NCBI GenBank assembly: GCA_910586105.1
Contig: CAJUGU010000003.1
Coordinates: forward strand, 1 to 64,000
DNA: 64,000 bases
Direction of reading: 5' to 3'
Source: an uncultured Eubacteriales bacterium
GTDB taxonomy: Bacteria; Bacillota; Clostridia; Oscillospirales; Butyricicoccaceae
Shown here: in pieces, positions 10,504-20,180 of the stretch
Numbering within the stretch: position 1 is the first letter of the stretch
How the letters are laid out: each line of letters starts with the position of its first letter
The notes under the pieces: generated by a model
Seen by the model: the letters and a program-made list of their open reading frames with translations, nothing else
The model's database searches: none
Told to the model about the DNA's origin: nothing
Position numbers and translations under genes: made by a program

Positions 10504-11943
10504 TTAGAGGGAATCGTAAAGCACTTCGTACTTCTTTGCGGAGCTCTTCCAGGAGAAATCCTTCTCCATACCGCGCTTAACCATTGCGTCCCAAGCCTTG
10601 CGGTTATCATAATAGACCTGTTCAGCGTAGAAGATGCATGCCAGCATTTCATCGGCATTGTAATTCGCAAATGAAAAACCGGTACCGGTCTGTGCAAACT
10701 CATTGTAAGGCTCGACGGTATCCTTCAAGCCGCCGGTCTCGCGGACGATCGGGACAGTACCATAACGCAGCGCGATCAGCTGGGTCAGGCCGCAGGGCTC
10801 GAACCGGGAGGGCATCAGGACGGCATCCGAAGACGCATAGATCTTATGCGCGCGGTCGTCGTTGAAGTAAATGCTCGACGAGACCTTGTCTTTATGCGAC
10901 CACTCCAAAGTACGGAACAGGTTTTCATACTTGGCGTCGCCGGTGCCTAACAGCACAAGCTGGATGTGCGATTGGAGCAGCCGCCCAATGACCCATTCCA
11001 CCAGGTCAAAGCCCTTCTGGTCGGTCAAACGGGTGATCATGCTGATCATCATGACGTTCGGATCGACCGGCAGGCCGAGCTCCTTCTGGAGCGCCATTTT
11101 GTTCTTCTGCTTTCCGGCCACAAAATTCTTGATACTGAAATTTTGCGTGATCTTGGAGTCGGTCTCTGGGTTATAAATATCGTAATCAATGCCGTTCACA
11201 ATGCCCGAAAGGGTATTCCGTTTTGCATAAAGCAGGCCGTCAAGCCCCTCGCCGTAGTAGGGCATCTGGATCTCCCAGGCGTAGGTGTCGGAAACGGTCG
11301 TGATTCGGTCGGCGTAAACAAGGCCGCCCTTGAGCATATTCGCGTCCTTCTTGAACTCCATCCGTCCGGTGATAAAGACGTCGTCGGGGAGGTTGGTATA
11401 CAGCTTCAGCGTATCGATATCCCAAACACCCTGGAATTTCAGGTTGTGGATGGTCATGACTGTGCGGATGTTGTGGAAGAAGGGGTTCGACTTGAACACG
11501 GTATGCAGCAGCACCGGCAACACGCCGGTCTGCCAATCGTGGCAATGGATCACGTCCGGATGGAAATTGATCACCGGAAGGATCGCCAGCGCAGCCTTGG
11601 AGAAGTAGCAGAACTTTTCGATATCCCAATGGATATCGCCATAGGGCTGGGCGTCGGAGAAATAGTGCTGGTTGTCAATGAAATAATAGGTGATGCCATC
11701 CAGCTGGCAGGTCATAATGCCGACGTAAACGTTGCCCAGTTTGCCGAGGTCCATATAAAAATGATGTACATACTGGAACTGGCTGCGATATTTTTCGGGG
11801 ATGCAGGAATAATCGGGGATCACAACGCGCACGTCGTATTTACTTTTGTCAAGGGACTTTGGCAGGGCGCCCACAACGTCAGCCAGCCCGCCCGTCTTAA
11901 TAAACGGCACGCACTCCGATGCGACAAATAAAATGTTCTTCAA
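10504..11943 (-). CDS. glgA: Glycogen synthase (ADP-glucose starch synthase)
   Basis: 479-residue GT5 glycosyltransferase that extends alpha-1,4-glucan from ADP-glucose. The ADP-glucose-binding KTGGLADV motif is at residues 16-23, HDWQTG follows the acceptor region, and the C-terminal GT-B domain has SRFEPCGLTQL with the family's conserved Glu. Length is canonical. A GGAGGA ribosome site precedes the ATG. No glgC, glgB or glgP gene lies beside it here, so it is apparently transcribed alone; its promoter is likely the AT-rich stretch at 12020-12050. Confidence 0.95.
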   Translation of the reverse strand: MKNILFVASECVPFIKTGGLADVVGALPKSLDKSKYDVRVVIPDYSCIPEKYRSQFQYVHHFYMDLGKLGNVYVGIMTCQLDGITYYFIDNQHYFSDAQPYGDIHWDIEKFCYFSKAALAILPVINFHPDVIHCHDWQTGVLPVLLHTVFKSNPFFHNIRTVMTIHNLKFQGVWDIDTLKLYTNLPDDVFITGRMEFKKDANMLKGGLVYADRITTVSDTYAWEIQMPYYGEGLDGLLYAKRNTLSGIVNGIDYDIYNPETDSKITQNFSIKNFVAGKQKNKMALQKELGLPVDPNVMMISMITRLTDQKGFDLVEWVIGRLLQSHIQLVLLGTGDAKYENLFRTLEWSHKDKVSSSIYFNDDRAHKIYASSDAVLMPSRFEPCGLTQLIALRYGTVPIVRETGGLKDTVEPYNEFAQTGTGFSFANYNADEMLACIFYAEQVYYDNRKAWDAMVKRGMEKDFSWKSSAKKYEVLYDSL

Positions 11944-12198
11944 AACTGGTTCCTCCTCTTTTTCAGGCTTCTTTTTTTCCGCCAGACTGTCTCGATGCAG
12001 CCTGTCCGATCTTCTATATACCAGTATATCATAAATCGAAAGAAAATGAAGGGGTTTCAGAAAATTTTATTTTCAAATTTAATTTTTGCAGACCGTCGCA
12101 TCCAGCGGGTTTCAGCTTCCCGCTCATGACGCGCCGGGCCGGATGTTTCCGAGCAGAAACCTTTTGCCGCAAAGCGGCTGATCGCGACCGAGAAGGGA

Positions 12199-13617
12199 CT
12201 ACGCGCGGTGTAGCACCTTTTTGATGCTCAACAGGATATCCTGAGCGTTTACGAGGCTGATGAGCAGGAACATCCCCAGCTGGATGGGATACCACATCGG
12301 GCCTTCGTACAGCAGAGCCAGCGCGCTCTGCCCGCACAGCAGGAGGAAGGTCCCCGCAAAGCGCGCGACTTTCCAGCGGATCTTAAGATACCGCTGTGAA
12401 TGGATGGCGCGCGCCAAAAACATTCCGATGTAGCAAAGCAGGGTCGAAAACGCCGCGCCGTTCCCGCCAAACCGTTTAATGAGGACATAATTCAAGATCA
12501 GGTTTGCAATCGCGCCGCCGATCGCGGAGGTAAACGAAAAAATCGTTTTTTTGTACAGTGCATACACGCTGTTCGCGAAATTGGAAAGGCAGCAAAATGC
12601 AGTCGCAAAAATCAGCAGCGGGATATAACGCCAGCCCTCGAAATAGGAGGGGACGGCAATGATCGCCATACCAACCTGACTGAACAGGACGACGCCAGAC
12701 GCCATCATAAAGACGATTGCCTGGTAGGCGTTGCCAACCTTGGAAAAGAACTCGACCTGTTCCTCGTAAGTGTTGTTTGTAAAGGTAGAAAGCTGCCACG
12801 CTTCGATAAAAATGCCGGAAACCACGGTCAGGATCGTGGGGATCTTATAGGACGCCATGAAGACCGCCGCAGTCTCCTCGCCAGCCAGCCACGAGATGAA
12901 AAATTGATCCGAGCTGCTGAAGATCCAAACGCAAATGGTCGTCATGATCAGCGGCGCGGCATAACGGTACATTTGCTTTGCAAGCGCCGGACGATAGGCC
13001 GTCGGGCGGAAATAATGATGGAGTATCTCAATGATGCTCAGCGAAATGACCGCCAGACCGTCCGAGCAAACGACGGACAGCACAAAGCCAGGAATGCCGA
13101 TCTTCCAAACACTCAAAAACAGGATGTTAAACACCACAGTCATGACCGTGCGGAACACGCCGCCCAGTGCATACAGCCGCACATGGCCCAGCGCACGGAC
13201 AAATTGCGAACATACCGACTGGATTGATGACACCAGCACGTACAGGTAGATCATTACCACATAACTCGGCAAAATCTCCGAGTCTGGCAGGAAATGTTGC
13301 AGCATCGGCCCGATTAGCGGAAAGAAGGGGATCAGCGCCAATACGCCGCCCAGGACGGTCAGTATACTGATGCTGAAAACCTCGGAGAGATCGTTTGACC
13401 GATCCACGCCATAACGTATCACGGCGTTCGCGATCCCCAGAGACGCGACCGGGATGATAATATTGGACATCAAAATAATGATGTTCGCGACCGCATATTC
13501 CGGCTTGGTCAGCGCCGCCGTGTAAAAATGGTTCATTACAAACACAAGCAGTTTGGAACTGAATGTGCCGATGGCGAAGATCATGGTATTCCCAAGTAAT
13601 TTTTGATATCTGTTCAT
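12199..13617 (-). CDS. Polysaccharide flippase, MATE/Wzx-like (MOP superfamily)
   Basis: 472 residues with about 12-14 hydrophobic helices over the whole length and the N-terminal LGNTMIFAIGTFSSKLLVF signature of oligosaccharide flippases (Polysacc_synt family). It should move lipid-linked sugar units across the membrane; the substrate is not predictable. It is the last gene of a three-gene unit: its ATG overlaps the stop of the PAP2 gene (ATGA). Next to a lipid phosphatase this fits undecaprenyl-linked envelope polysaccharide export. The 255 bases to glgA hold no clear terminator. Confidence 0.88.
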   Translation of the reverse strand: MNRYQKLLGNTMIFAIGTFSSKLLVFVMNHFYTAALTKPEYAVANIIILMSNIIIPVASLGIANAVIRYGVDRSNDLSEVFSISILTVLGGVLALIPFFPLIGPMLQHFLPDSEILPSYVVMIYLYVLVSSIQSVCSQFVRALGHVRLYALGGVFRTVMTVVFNILFLSVWKIGIPGFVLSVVCSDGLAVISLSIIEILHHYFRPTAYRPALAKQMYRYAAPLIMTTICVWIFSSSDQFFISWLAGEETAAVFMASYKIPTILTVVSGIFIEAWQLSTFTNNTYEEQVEFFSKVGNAYQAIVFMMASGVVLFSQVGMAIIAVPSYFEGWRYIPLLIFATAFCCLSNFANSVYALYKKTIFSFTSAIGGAIANLILNYVLIKRFGGNGAAFSTLLCYIGMFLARAIHSQRYLKIRWKVARFAGTFLLLCGQSALALLYEGPMWYPIQLGMFLLISLVNAQDILLSIKKVLHRA

Positions 13618-14192
13618 TTCCGCCTCTTTTCCGATCGATCCGCGCGTTTCAGTCGCGCATAGTGTAGGGAATCAGCCGTCCGTTTGACGATTGCCGCACC
13701 CAAGATTCCGAAACATACGCCAAGCGCTGCGCCCAGCAGTACGTCAGTCGGATAATGCACGCCGAGGTAAAGGCGTGTTAACCCGATCAGCGCCGCAAGC
13801 AAAAGCGCGGCGATCCCTGCCTTCCGTTGGAAACAGGCCACAGCCCCCGCTGCGCAAAAAGAAGACAGCGTATGCCCGGAAGGGCAGGAATACCCCCCGA
13901 TCTGCACCAGCGGGATCAGATCCGGATAGGTGAGGAAGGGGCGCGGACGCGCCAACAGCGGCTTTAATATGCCGTTTCCAAGCACAAGCCCCAGCAGCAT
14001 CGCAGTCAGGATCGCGGCCCCGCATTTGCGCGTCCGCGGACGCAGCAGCAGGATCAGCGCCAGAGTCAGCCAAAGCTCACCGTGATCGCAAATATGCGTA
14101 AGGAAGGTCATGACCGGCGTCAGCCAGTCGGTACGCACAAAATCGGCCAACCAATATAAAATTTGAATATCAAGGGCTTGGATCGCTTCCAT
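13614..14192 (-). CDS. PAP2-family membrane phosphatase
   Basis: Integral membrane acid phosphatase of the type-2 phosphatidic acid phosphatase family, with complete motifs: KPLLARPRP (C1), SCPSGHT (C2) and TRLYLGVHYPTD (C3, catalytic His). The start is placed at the ATG 9 bases after AAAGGAG; a TTG overlapping the upstream stop would add 14 residues without a better ribosome site. From there it is 192 residues with five or six helices. Likely substrates are undecaprenyl pyrophosphate or phosphatidylglycerol phosphate; its flippase neighbour favours the former. Confidence 0.88.
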   Translation of the reverse strand: MEAIQALDIQILYWLADFVRTDWLTPVMTFLTHICDHGELWLTLALILLLRPRTRKCGAAILTAMLLGLVLGNGILKPLLARPRPFLTYPDLIPLVQIGGYSCPSGHTLSSFCAAGAVACFQRKAGIAALLLAALIGLTRLYLGVHYPTDVLLGAALGVCFGILGAAIVKRTADSLHYARLKRADRSEKRRK

Positions 14193-14230
14193 CCAGTAGT
14201 CTCCTTTCAACAGCGCAGGCATTAAGATCT

Positions 14231-14884
14231 TCAAGGGTGCAGCAGCACCGTTATGGATGCAAGGAACGCGCGGAACGACTCTGCTTCTGCATCTGGTATG
14301 CAGATTTTCGGTAAAACGGTTCCAAATCCAACATACGATAACAGATAGAGGTCGTCTGTCTCGATCGTATATTCAAAGTCAGAATAGGGGATCGCTTCAC
14401 GGCCCTGCGAGACTCCGGCGACGATTTTAACAAGCGCCATTTCGTTGTCCGAAAAGGTCACGCGCAGCGTTGCGCCTTCCGTAAAGGAAAACAGCTTGTC
14501 AATCATTTGTCCGGCTGCATATCGGAATGGTACCCTCGTACTTTTGATGTTCAGGAGCCGTGCGACGCTCATCCCGATTGCGGCCGCGCCTACGACCACC
14601 AGTACCGGCTCGGTCGGGACCATGGCGCCGGAAAGAAATGCAAAGATCCCCAGTGCCAGACAGAGGGCCGCCCAGATCCGGGCGCGTCTGCGGCGCTTTT
14701 CCAGCACTGCATCCGGAGCCTTGGGAAGGCGGCGCAGCTGGTCGGAAATCCTCCACAGACCGGGAAGCTGTTCCCGGGAATATTGCTCGACCCGCAGCTT
14801 CAAGGCGCGGGCTACCTGCGCCGTCAATGGCGCGCGGGGAAGCGCGCGCAGCGGTTCCGCTGCGATCTCAAAAATATATGACAT
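14231..14884 (-). CDS. Two-helix membrane protein, YcxB-like C-terminus
   Basis: 217 residues. After a basic N-terminal region (EKRRRRARIW) come two adjacent membrane helices (about 69-105), then a soluble C-terminal domain with YSDFEYTIETDDLYLL and a terminal LPKICIP segment that resembles YcxB-like domains. The first ATG of the frame overlaps the ribosome site, so the second ATG (14884), just after AAGGAGACGACG, is used. First gene of the envelope cluster. Function unknown; the YcxB-like label is a pattern judgement. Confidence 0.7.
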   Translation of the reverse strand: MSYIFEIAAEPLRALPRAPLTAQVARALKLRVEQYSREQLPGLWRISDQLRRLPKAPDAVLEKRRRRARIWAALCLALGIFAFLSGAMVPTEPVLVVVGAAAIGMSVARLLNIKSTRVPFRYAAGQMIDKLFSFTEGATLRVTFSDNEMALVKIVAGVSQGREAIPYSDFEYTIETDDLYLLSYVGFGTVLPKICIPDAEAESFRAFLASITVLLHP

Positions 14885-14938
14885 CGTCGTCTCCTTCATA
14901 ATGAAGCCCCACGCTTGGGACAGAAATCCTTATTTTCC

Positions 14939-14967
14939 ATCATACAACATTCCCGCCATTCTTGCAA
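14939..14967 (-). promoter_or_regulatory. Sigma-A promoter of the YcxB/PAP2/flippase unit
   Basis: Minus strand TTGCAA, 17-base spacer, TATGAT, about 55 bases upstream of the start. It is divergent from the leu promoter 40 bases away. Confidence 0.65.
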
Positions 14968-15007
14968 GCAAAATACGGCAGGGTTTAAAGATTTTTTAAA
15001 AAAGGGC

Positions 15008-15036
15008 TTGACAAGCCGCCCAGAATTTTATAAAAT
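15008..15036 (+). promoter_or_regulatory. leu operon promoter
   Basis: Perfect TTGACA, 17-base spacer, TAAAAT. The predicted transcript starts near 15043, just before the T-box leader. Confidence 0.8.
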
Positions 15037-15052
15037 GGTCACATGGAATTTC

Positions 15053-15321
15053 AAATGTGATGAATGGGTAAAGTAACAGCAGGGAAGTCCTCAGAGAGCC
15101 GTCGGATGGTGAAAGACGGCGGCGGAAGGCTGTGAAACTCGCCCGGGAGCAGCCCGCTGAACGCAAAAGCCTGTAGGCGCGGCCGGATATCCCACCGTTA
15201 CAGGGGAGGCATATTGTTCGATATGCGCTGAGTGGCCGCAGGCATCTGTGGCAAGAAGAGTGGTAACGCGGAGTTTTACACTTCGTCTCTTTGCTGTTAG
15301 GGAAGGGACGAAGTTTTTTTT
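15053..15321 (+). promoter_or_regulatory. Leucine T-box riboswitch (leader of leuA-C-D-B)
   Basis: Classic T-box leader. Stem I occupies roughly 15060-15180, with AGAGAGCCG and GGTGAAAG internal landmarks. The probable specifier codon is CTC (15138-15140) in GAAACTCGCC, followed by the usual GGGAGC. The conserved T-box bulge sequence AAGAGTGGTAACGCGG is at 15256-15271. A terminator follows: CTTCGTCTCTT (15281-15291) with AAGGGACGAAG (15303-15313) and eight T's. By the known mechanism, uncharged tRNA-Leu stabilises the antiterminator and turns the operon on. The downstream leucine genes agree with the codon. Confidence 0.93.
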
Positions 15322-15364
15322 GTCCCGAATTCAATCCATATTTTAGAACGGAGGACTATTCAGA

Positions 15365-16873
15365 ATGGCACGGACAATCAAAATTTTTGACACAACGCTG
15401 CGCGACGGCGAACAGTCGCCCGGATGCAGCATGAACCTCAACGAAAAGATCGAGGTCGCGCGTCAGCTCGATGCGATGGGCGTCGATATCATTGAAGCAG
15501 GCTTTGCGATCGCGTCGCCGGGCGACGCAGCGGCGATCGCCGCGATCGCGGACACCGTAAAGAATTCGGTCGTCTGCTCGTTGGCGCGCTGCACCGAAAA
15601 GGACATTGACGCGGCATGGAACGCGATCCAGCACGCAAACAAAAAGCGGATCCATGTGTTTCTCGCAACCTCGCCGGTGCATATGGAGTATAAGCTGAAG
15701 ATGAACGAAGAGCAGGTGCTGGAAAGTGTCCGCCACCATGTCGCATATGCGCGGAATTATTGCGACGATATCGAGTTTTCCGCCGAGGACGCGACCCGCT
15801 CCGATCCGGATTTCCTCTGTAAAGTCTTTGAGGTTGCCATCGAATCCGGCGCTACTACGCTGAACATCCCCGACACCGTCGGCTATGTGCTGCCGGAAGA
15901 ATACGCCGAACGCGTCCGCTATATCCGAGAGCACGTGAAAGGCGTGGAAAACGTCACGCTGTCCTGCCACTGCCACGACGACCTTGGCATGGCGGTCGCG
16001 AACACCCTCGCAGGCGTTATGGCAGGCATCGGTCAAATCGAATGCACGATCAACGGCATTGGCGAACGCGCAGGCAACGCCTCCATGGAGGAATGCGTCA
16101 TGGCGATGCATACCCGCCGCGGTTATTTCGATGCGGAAACCAACATCCAGACCAACCAGATATATCGCGCCAGCCGCATGATCCAAACCATTACCGGCGT
16201 TCCGGTCGCGCCCACAAAGGCGATCGTCGGCGCAAACGCGTTCGCGCATGAGTCCGGCATCCATCAGCACGGCGTGCTCTCGAACAAGGAGACCTACGAG
16301 ATCATGACGCCGGAATCGGTCGGCATCCCGCAGAATGCGATCGTATTGGGCAAGCATTCCGGGCGGCACGCCTTTGAAGATCGCCTGCGCGCGCTGGGCT
16401 ACAGTCTCGATCAGGGTAAGATCGATAAGGCATTTGAAAAGTTCAAACTGCTCGCCGATAAGAAGAAGACAGTCAAGGACCGCGATCTTGAAGCGATCAT
16501 TGGCGCAGTCCCGGTATCCGGTTCAGAGCGCTACACGCTTGTGAATTTCGTGATCAATTCAGGCAATGCCATCACGTCTACGGCGGTGATCCGGCTCAAG
16601 CATGGCGACGATGTTTGCGAGCGCGTCGCGGCCTCGGACGGCCCGATCAATGCAGCCTACCGCGCACTGAACAAGATCGTCGGCAAAGAATTCGTGTTGG
16701 AGGATTATTCGCTCAACGCGATCACCGAAGGCGAGGACGCGCAGGGCGAAGCGATCGTAAAGATCTCGTTGGACGGCGGCGAATGGGTGACGGGCCGCGG
16801 CGTTTCGACCGACGTGATCGAGGCCTCCATAAAGGCGTATGTAAACGGTATCAATAAATTTTTCAACGAATAA
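15365..16873 (+). CDS. leuA: 2-isopropylmalate synthase
   Basis: First committed step of leucine synthesis: acetyl-CoA plus 2-oxoisovalerate to 2-isopropylmalate. DTTLRDGEQSPG at 9-20 and the metal-binding CHCHDD (His202, His204) mark the TIM-barrel active site, and NGIGERAGNAS is present downstream. The 502 residues include the full C-terminal allosteric domain that binds leucine (VSGSERYTLVNF to the end), so feedback inhibition is expected besides the T-box. The ATG lies after CGGAGG. Confidence 0.97.
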   Translation: MARTIKIFDTTLRDGEQSPGCSMNLNEKIEVARQLDAMGVDIIEAGFAIASPGDAAAIAAIADTVKNSVVCSLARCTEKDIDAAWNAIQHANKKRIHVFLATSPVHMEYKLKMNEEQVLESVRHHVAYARNYCDDIEFSAEDATRSDPDFLCKVFEVAIESGATTLNIPDTVGYVLPEEYAERVRYIREHVKGVENVTLSCHCHDDLGMAVANTLAGVMAGIGQIECTINGIGERAGNASMEECVMAMHTRRGYFDAETNIQTNQIYRASRMIQTITGVPVAPTKAIVGANAFAHESGIHQHGVLSNKETYEIMTPESVGIPQNAIVLGKHSGRHAFEDRLRALGYSLDQGKIDKAFEKFKLLADKKKTVKDRDLEAIIGAVPVSGSERYTLVNFVINSGNAITSTAVIRLKHGDDVCERVAASDGPINAAYRALNKIVGKEFVLEDYSLNAITEGEDAQGEAIVKISLDGGEWVTGRGVSTDVIEASIKAYVNGINKFFNE

Positions 16874-16891
16874 GAGAGGAGATTTTTCAAT

Positions 16892-18151
16892 ATGGGAATG
16901 ACGATGACGCAGAAGATCCTTGCGCATCATGCCGGGGTGGAAAGCGTGACCGCCGGGCAGCTGATCGAGGCAAACGTCGACCTGACCCTCGCGAACGATA
17001 TTACAGGGCCAGTCGCAATCCGCGAAATGGAAAAGGCAGGCTTCGACCATGTCTTTGATCAGCAAAAAATCGCGCTGGTAATGGATCACTTCGCGCCGAA
17101 TAAGGATATCAAATCGGCGCAGCAGTGTCTGGAATGCCGCGAGTTTTCCAAAAAGCACGGTATCGTGAACTTTTTTGACGTAGGCGAAATGGGGATCGAG
17201 CATGCACTTTTGCCCGAAAAAGGGCTGACCGCCCCCGGCGAGCTGATCATTGGAGCAGATTCGCATACCTGCACTTACGGTGCGCTGGGCGCATTCTCTA
17301 CCGGCGTAGGTTCTACCGACCTTGCCGCCGGTATGGCGACCGGCAAAGCTTGGTTCAAGGTCCCGTCTGCGATCCAGTTCGTCCTGAAGGGCAGGAAAGC
17401 TCCATGGATCTCGGGCAAGGATGTAATTTTACATATCATTGGCAAGATCGGCGTTGACGGCGCGCTCTACCAGTCGATGGAATTCACCGGGGAGGGCGTG
17501 CAGTCGCTGTCTATGGACGACCGCTTTACGATCTGCAATATGGCGATCGAGGCTGGCGCGAAAAACGGTATTTTCCCGGTCGATCAGACGACACGCAACT
17601 ATATCGAGGGACGCGTTGACCGTAAAGTCATTGAGTTTACAGCTGATGAAGACGCGGAATATACCCGCGTAATCGAAGTCGATCTCTCAGCGCTGCGCCC
17701 GACCGTCGCTTGCCCGCACCTGCCGGAGAATACAAAAACGACTGATGAACTCGATCGAATCGAGATCCAGCAGTGTGTAATCGGATCCTGCACGAATGGG
17801 CGGATCGAAGACATGCGGATCGCGGCGGATATCCTGCGCGGGAAGCACGTTGCGGAAGGCGTGCGTACGATCGTTATTCCGGCGACACAGGCGGTTTATC
17901 TCCAGTGTATTGAGGAAGGGCTTGCAAAAGTATTCATTCAGGCGGGCGCGATCGTCTCCACGCCGACCTGTGGCCCGTGCCTCGGCGGCCATATGGGCGT
18001 ATTGGCGCAGGGGGAACGTTCCGTTTCCACCACGAACCGCAATTTTGTTGGCCGGATGGGACATATTACCTCGGAAATATATCTTGCCAGCCCGGCAGTC
18101 GCTGCAGCTTCCGCAGTAAAGGGCTATATCTGCTCGCCGGAAGATCTTTAA
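16892..18151 (+). CDS. leuC: 3-isopropylmalate dehydratase, large subunit
   Basis: 419-residue aconitase-family protein of the shorter (HacA-like) type. [4Fe-4S] ligands lie in GSCTNG and [23 protein letters not shown] is the substrate/iron-region signature. The ATG follows GAGAGGAG, 19 bases after leuA. With LeuD it isomerises 2- to 3-isopropylmalate. Other members of the subfamily act on homoaconitate or citramalate, but the leu operon setting decides the call. Confidence 0.96.
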   Translation: MGMTMTQKILAHHAGVESVTAGQLIEANVDLTLANDITGPVAIREMEKAGFDHVFDQQKIALVMDHFAPNKDIKSAQQCLECREFSKKHGIVNFFDVGEMGIEHALLPEKGLTAPGELIIGADSHTCTYGALGAFSTGVGSTDLAAGMATGKAWFKVPSAIQFVLKGRKAPWISGKDVILHIIGKIGVDGALYQSMEFTGEGVQSLSMDDRFTICNMAIEAGAKNGIFPVDQTTRNYIEGRVDRKVIEFTADEDAEYTRVIEVDLSALRPTVACPHLPENTKTTDELDRIEIQQCVIGSCTNGRIEDMRIAADILRGKHVAEGVRTIVIPATQAVYLQCIEEGLAKVFIQAGAIVSTPTCGPCLGGHMGVLAQGERSVSTTNRNFVGRMGHITSEIYLASPAVAAASAVKGYICSPEDL

Positions 18152-18164
18152 GGGAGGATTGGAC

Positions 18165-18656
18165 ATGGTTGTAAAAGGTACTGTTTTTAAATATGGTGAC
18201 AACGTAGATACCGACGTCATTATCCCGGCGCGTTATCTGAACATCGCCGACGCAAAGGAGCTTTCCACGCACGCTATGGAGGATATCGACGCCGAGTTCG
18301 TCAAAAAGGTCCAGCCCGGCGATATCATTGTTGCAACACGGAATTTTGGCTGCGGCTCCTCGCGCGAACATGCGCCGCTGGTGCTGCGCGAAAATCAAGT
18401 TTCCTGCGTGATCGCGACCTCGTTCGCACGCATTTTTTACCGCAACGCCATCAATATCGGTCTCCCAATCCTTGAGTGCGAAGAGGCTGCAAACGCGATC
18501 GAAGCAGGGGATACCGTCTCGATCGATTTCGATACCGGTGTGATCTCTAATGAAACGAAGGGCGAAAGCTATCAGGCGGCAGCATTTCCGCCTTTCATCC
18601 AGAATATTATCAAGGCGGGCGGTCTGCTGAAGTCGCTACGCGAGAGGGGAGAGTAA
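18165..18656 (+). CDS. leuD: 3-isopropylmalate dehydratase, small subunit
   Basis: 163-residue partner of LeuC (swivel domain). [11 protein letters not shown] is the diagnostic substrate-specificity loop and [16 protein letters not shown] the N-terminal signature. ATG 18165 is preferred to the TTG two codons earlier because GGAGG lies 7 bases upstream of it. Confidence 0.96.
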   Translation: MVVKGTVFKYGDNVDTDVIIPARYLNIADAKELSTHAMEDIDAEFVKKVQPGDIIVATRNFGCGSSREHAPLVLRENQVSCVIATSFARIFYRNAINIGLPILECEEAANAIEAGDTVSIDFDTGVISNETKGESYQAAAFPPFIQNIIKAGGLLKSLRERGE

Positions 18657-18659
18657 GCG

Positions 18660-19736
18660 ATGCGTTATCATATCGCAGCGATTAAAGGCGACGGAATCGG
18701 CCCGGAAATCGTCACGGAAGCAATGCTGACGCTGGAAAAGGTCGGCGCGAAATTCGGCCACGAATTTGTATTCCAGGAAGTGCTGGCAGGGGGCTGCTCC
18801 ATCGATGCGAACGGAATCCCGCTGACGCAGGAGACCATCGACATCTGTAAAGCAGCGGACTCTGTGCTGCTGGGCGCCGTCGGAGGCCCCAAATGGGATC
18901 ATGTAGAATCCGCAAAACGTCCGGAAAAGGCGCTGCTCGGCCTGCGCGAAAGCCTTGGGCTGTTCGCGAATATCCGTCCTGCCATGATGTACAAAGCGCT
19001 TGCCGGAGCCTGTCCGATTAAGCCGGAGATCATTGGCGATGGTTTTGACATCGTGGTATGCCGAGAACTGACCGGCGATGTTTACTTTGGCAAGCATTAC
19101 CGTAAAGAAAGCGACTGCGGCTGGGGCGAAATGGGCTGCGACGATATGAATTATTCGGTTTATGAAGTGGAACGTATTGCACGCCGTGCGTTTGAAATGG
19201 CACGCGTCCGGTCGAAAAAGGTTACAAGCGTCGATAAATCGAACGTATTGGAGACCTCACGGCTGTGGCGGGAAACCGTAACACGCGTAGCGGAGGAGTA
19301 CCCGGATGTGGAACTTCACCACATGTATGTCGACAATGCAGCGATGCAGCTTGTCCGCAATCCGGGGCAGTTCGACGTGATCGTGACCGGTAACCTGTTC
19401 GGCGATATCCTTTCCGACGAGGCTTCCATGATCACAGGATCGATCGGCATGCTGCCGTCGGCCTCCATCGGGGAGACCGGTCGCGGGATGTATGAGCCGA
19501 TCCATGGGTCGGCTCCCGATATCGCCGGAAGGGGGATCGCAAACCCGATCGCAACGATCCTTTCCTGTGCAATGATGCTGCGGTATTCTTTCGGGCTTTC
19601 CGCAGAAGCGGACGCGATCGAAGCTGCGGTTGAAAAGACGCTGAATGAAGGGCATCGTACCGCAGATATCGCGTATGGCGGTGAAAAAACGCTTTCAACC
19701 AGCGAAATGGGCGCGAAAATCCGCGAAAACCTTTAA
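18660..19736 (+). CDS. leuB: 3-isopropylmalate dehydrogenase
   Basis: NAD-dependent oxidative decarboxylation of 3-isopropylmalate. AIKGDGIGPEIV opens the protein; RELTGDVYFGKHYR and the metal site NLFGDILSDEAS are intact. The C-terminal PIHGSAPDIAGRGIANP is the NAD-binding signature. 358 residues, normal length. The start is 3 bases past leuD. Confidence 0.97.
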   Translation: MRYHIAAIKGDGIGPEIVTEAMLTLEKVGAKFGHEFVFQEVLAGGCSIDANGIPLTQETIDICKAADSVLLGAVGGPKWDHVESAKRPEKALLGLRESLGLFANIRPAMMYKALAGACPIKPEIIGDGFDIVVCRELTGDVYFGKHYRKESDCGWGEMGCDDMNYSVYEVERIARRAFEMARVRSKKVTSVDKSNVLETSRLWRETVTRVAEEYPDVELHHMYVDNAAMQLVRNPGQFDVIVTGNLFGDILSDEASMITGSIGMLPSASIGETGRGMYEPIHGSAPDIAGRGIANPIATILSCAMMLRYSFGLSAEADAIEAAVEKTLNEGHRTADIAYGGEKTLSTSEMGAKIRENL

Positions 19737-20144
19737 ATAGCATATATGTTTTAATAACAAGGGTTCATTGGGATCATTTATCCCAGTGAACCCTTAAAAC
19801 GTGCCGCCACCAGAGTATTGTTATAATTTCCTTTGCGGAAGTTTGTACCCAACGCCGTTGTCCGTTTACATATGCGCACCGATTTCTCCAGCAGCGCCAG
19901 GACCCAGTCCAGTTTATCCACAAGACGGTTCTTCCGCTTGCGGGGATGCAGGCGGTAAACGTTTTCTTACATTTGTTCTCGAAAAAGTCGCAGTCCAGCT
20001 GTGCGCCGCAGTTCTGCTACAGGCAATGCCGACAGAAGGGGACGCAGTCAAAGCAAGATCTGCACAGCTGGAAAAAGGATATACATAATTATACAAAATA
20101 AAGATTTTGTATAATTAAGGGGAGGGGTTTTCAGAAAATGCTTT
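19737..20144. other. Intergenic stretch after leuB with a stem-loop and an AT palindrome
   Basis: AAGGGTTCATTGGGAT pairs with ATCCCAGTGAACCCTT at 19759-19795; this probably ends leu transcription although its T run is poor. A perfect AT-rich palindrome lies at 20087-20116. The reading frame from 19801 has no ribosome site or family features, and nothing else is supported. Confidence 0.5.
20087..20116. repeat. Perfect 13-bp AT-rich inverted repeat
   Basis: AATTATACAAAAT and ATTTTGTATAATT are separated by AAAG. It lies between the convergent ends of leuB and ribU, so it is not upstream of either gene. Confidence 0.8.
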
Positions 20145-20170
20145 AAAGCCCGGCTTAAAAACCGGGCTTT
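20145..20170 (-). terminator. ribU terminator
   Basis: AAAGCCCGG/CCGGGCTTT stem around an A/T-rich loop, 11 bases after the transporter stop on the minus strand. The T tract is interrupted. Confidence 0.6.
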
Positions 20171-20180
20171 GAGACTTGTT

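Noticed and set aside
19801..20088. 95-codon frame after leuB
   Set aside because: Proline- and cysteine-rich without ribosome site or homology; likely chance.
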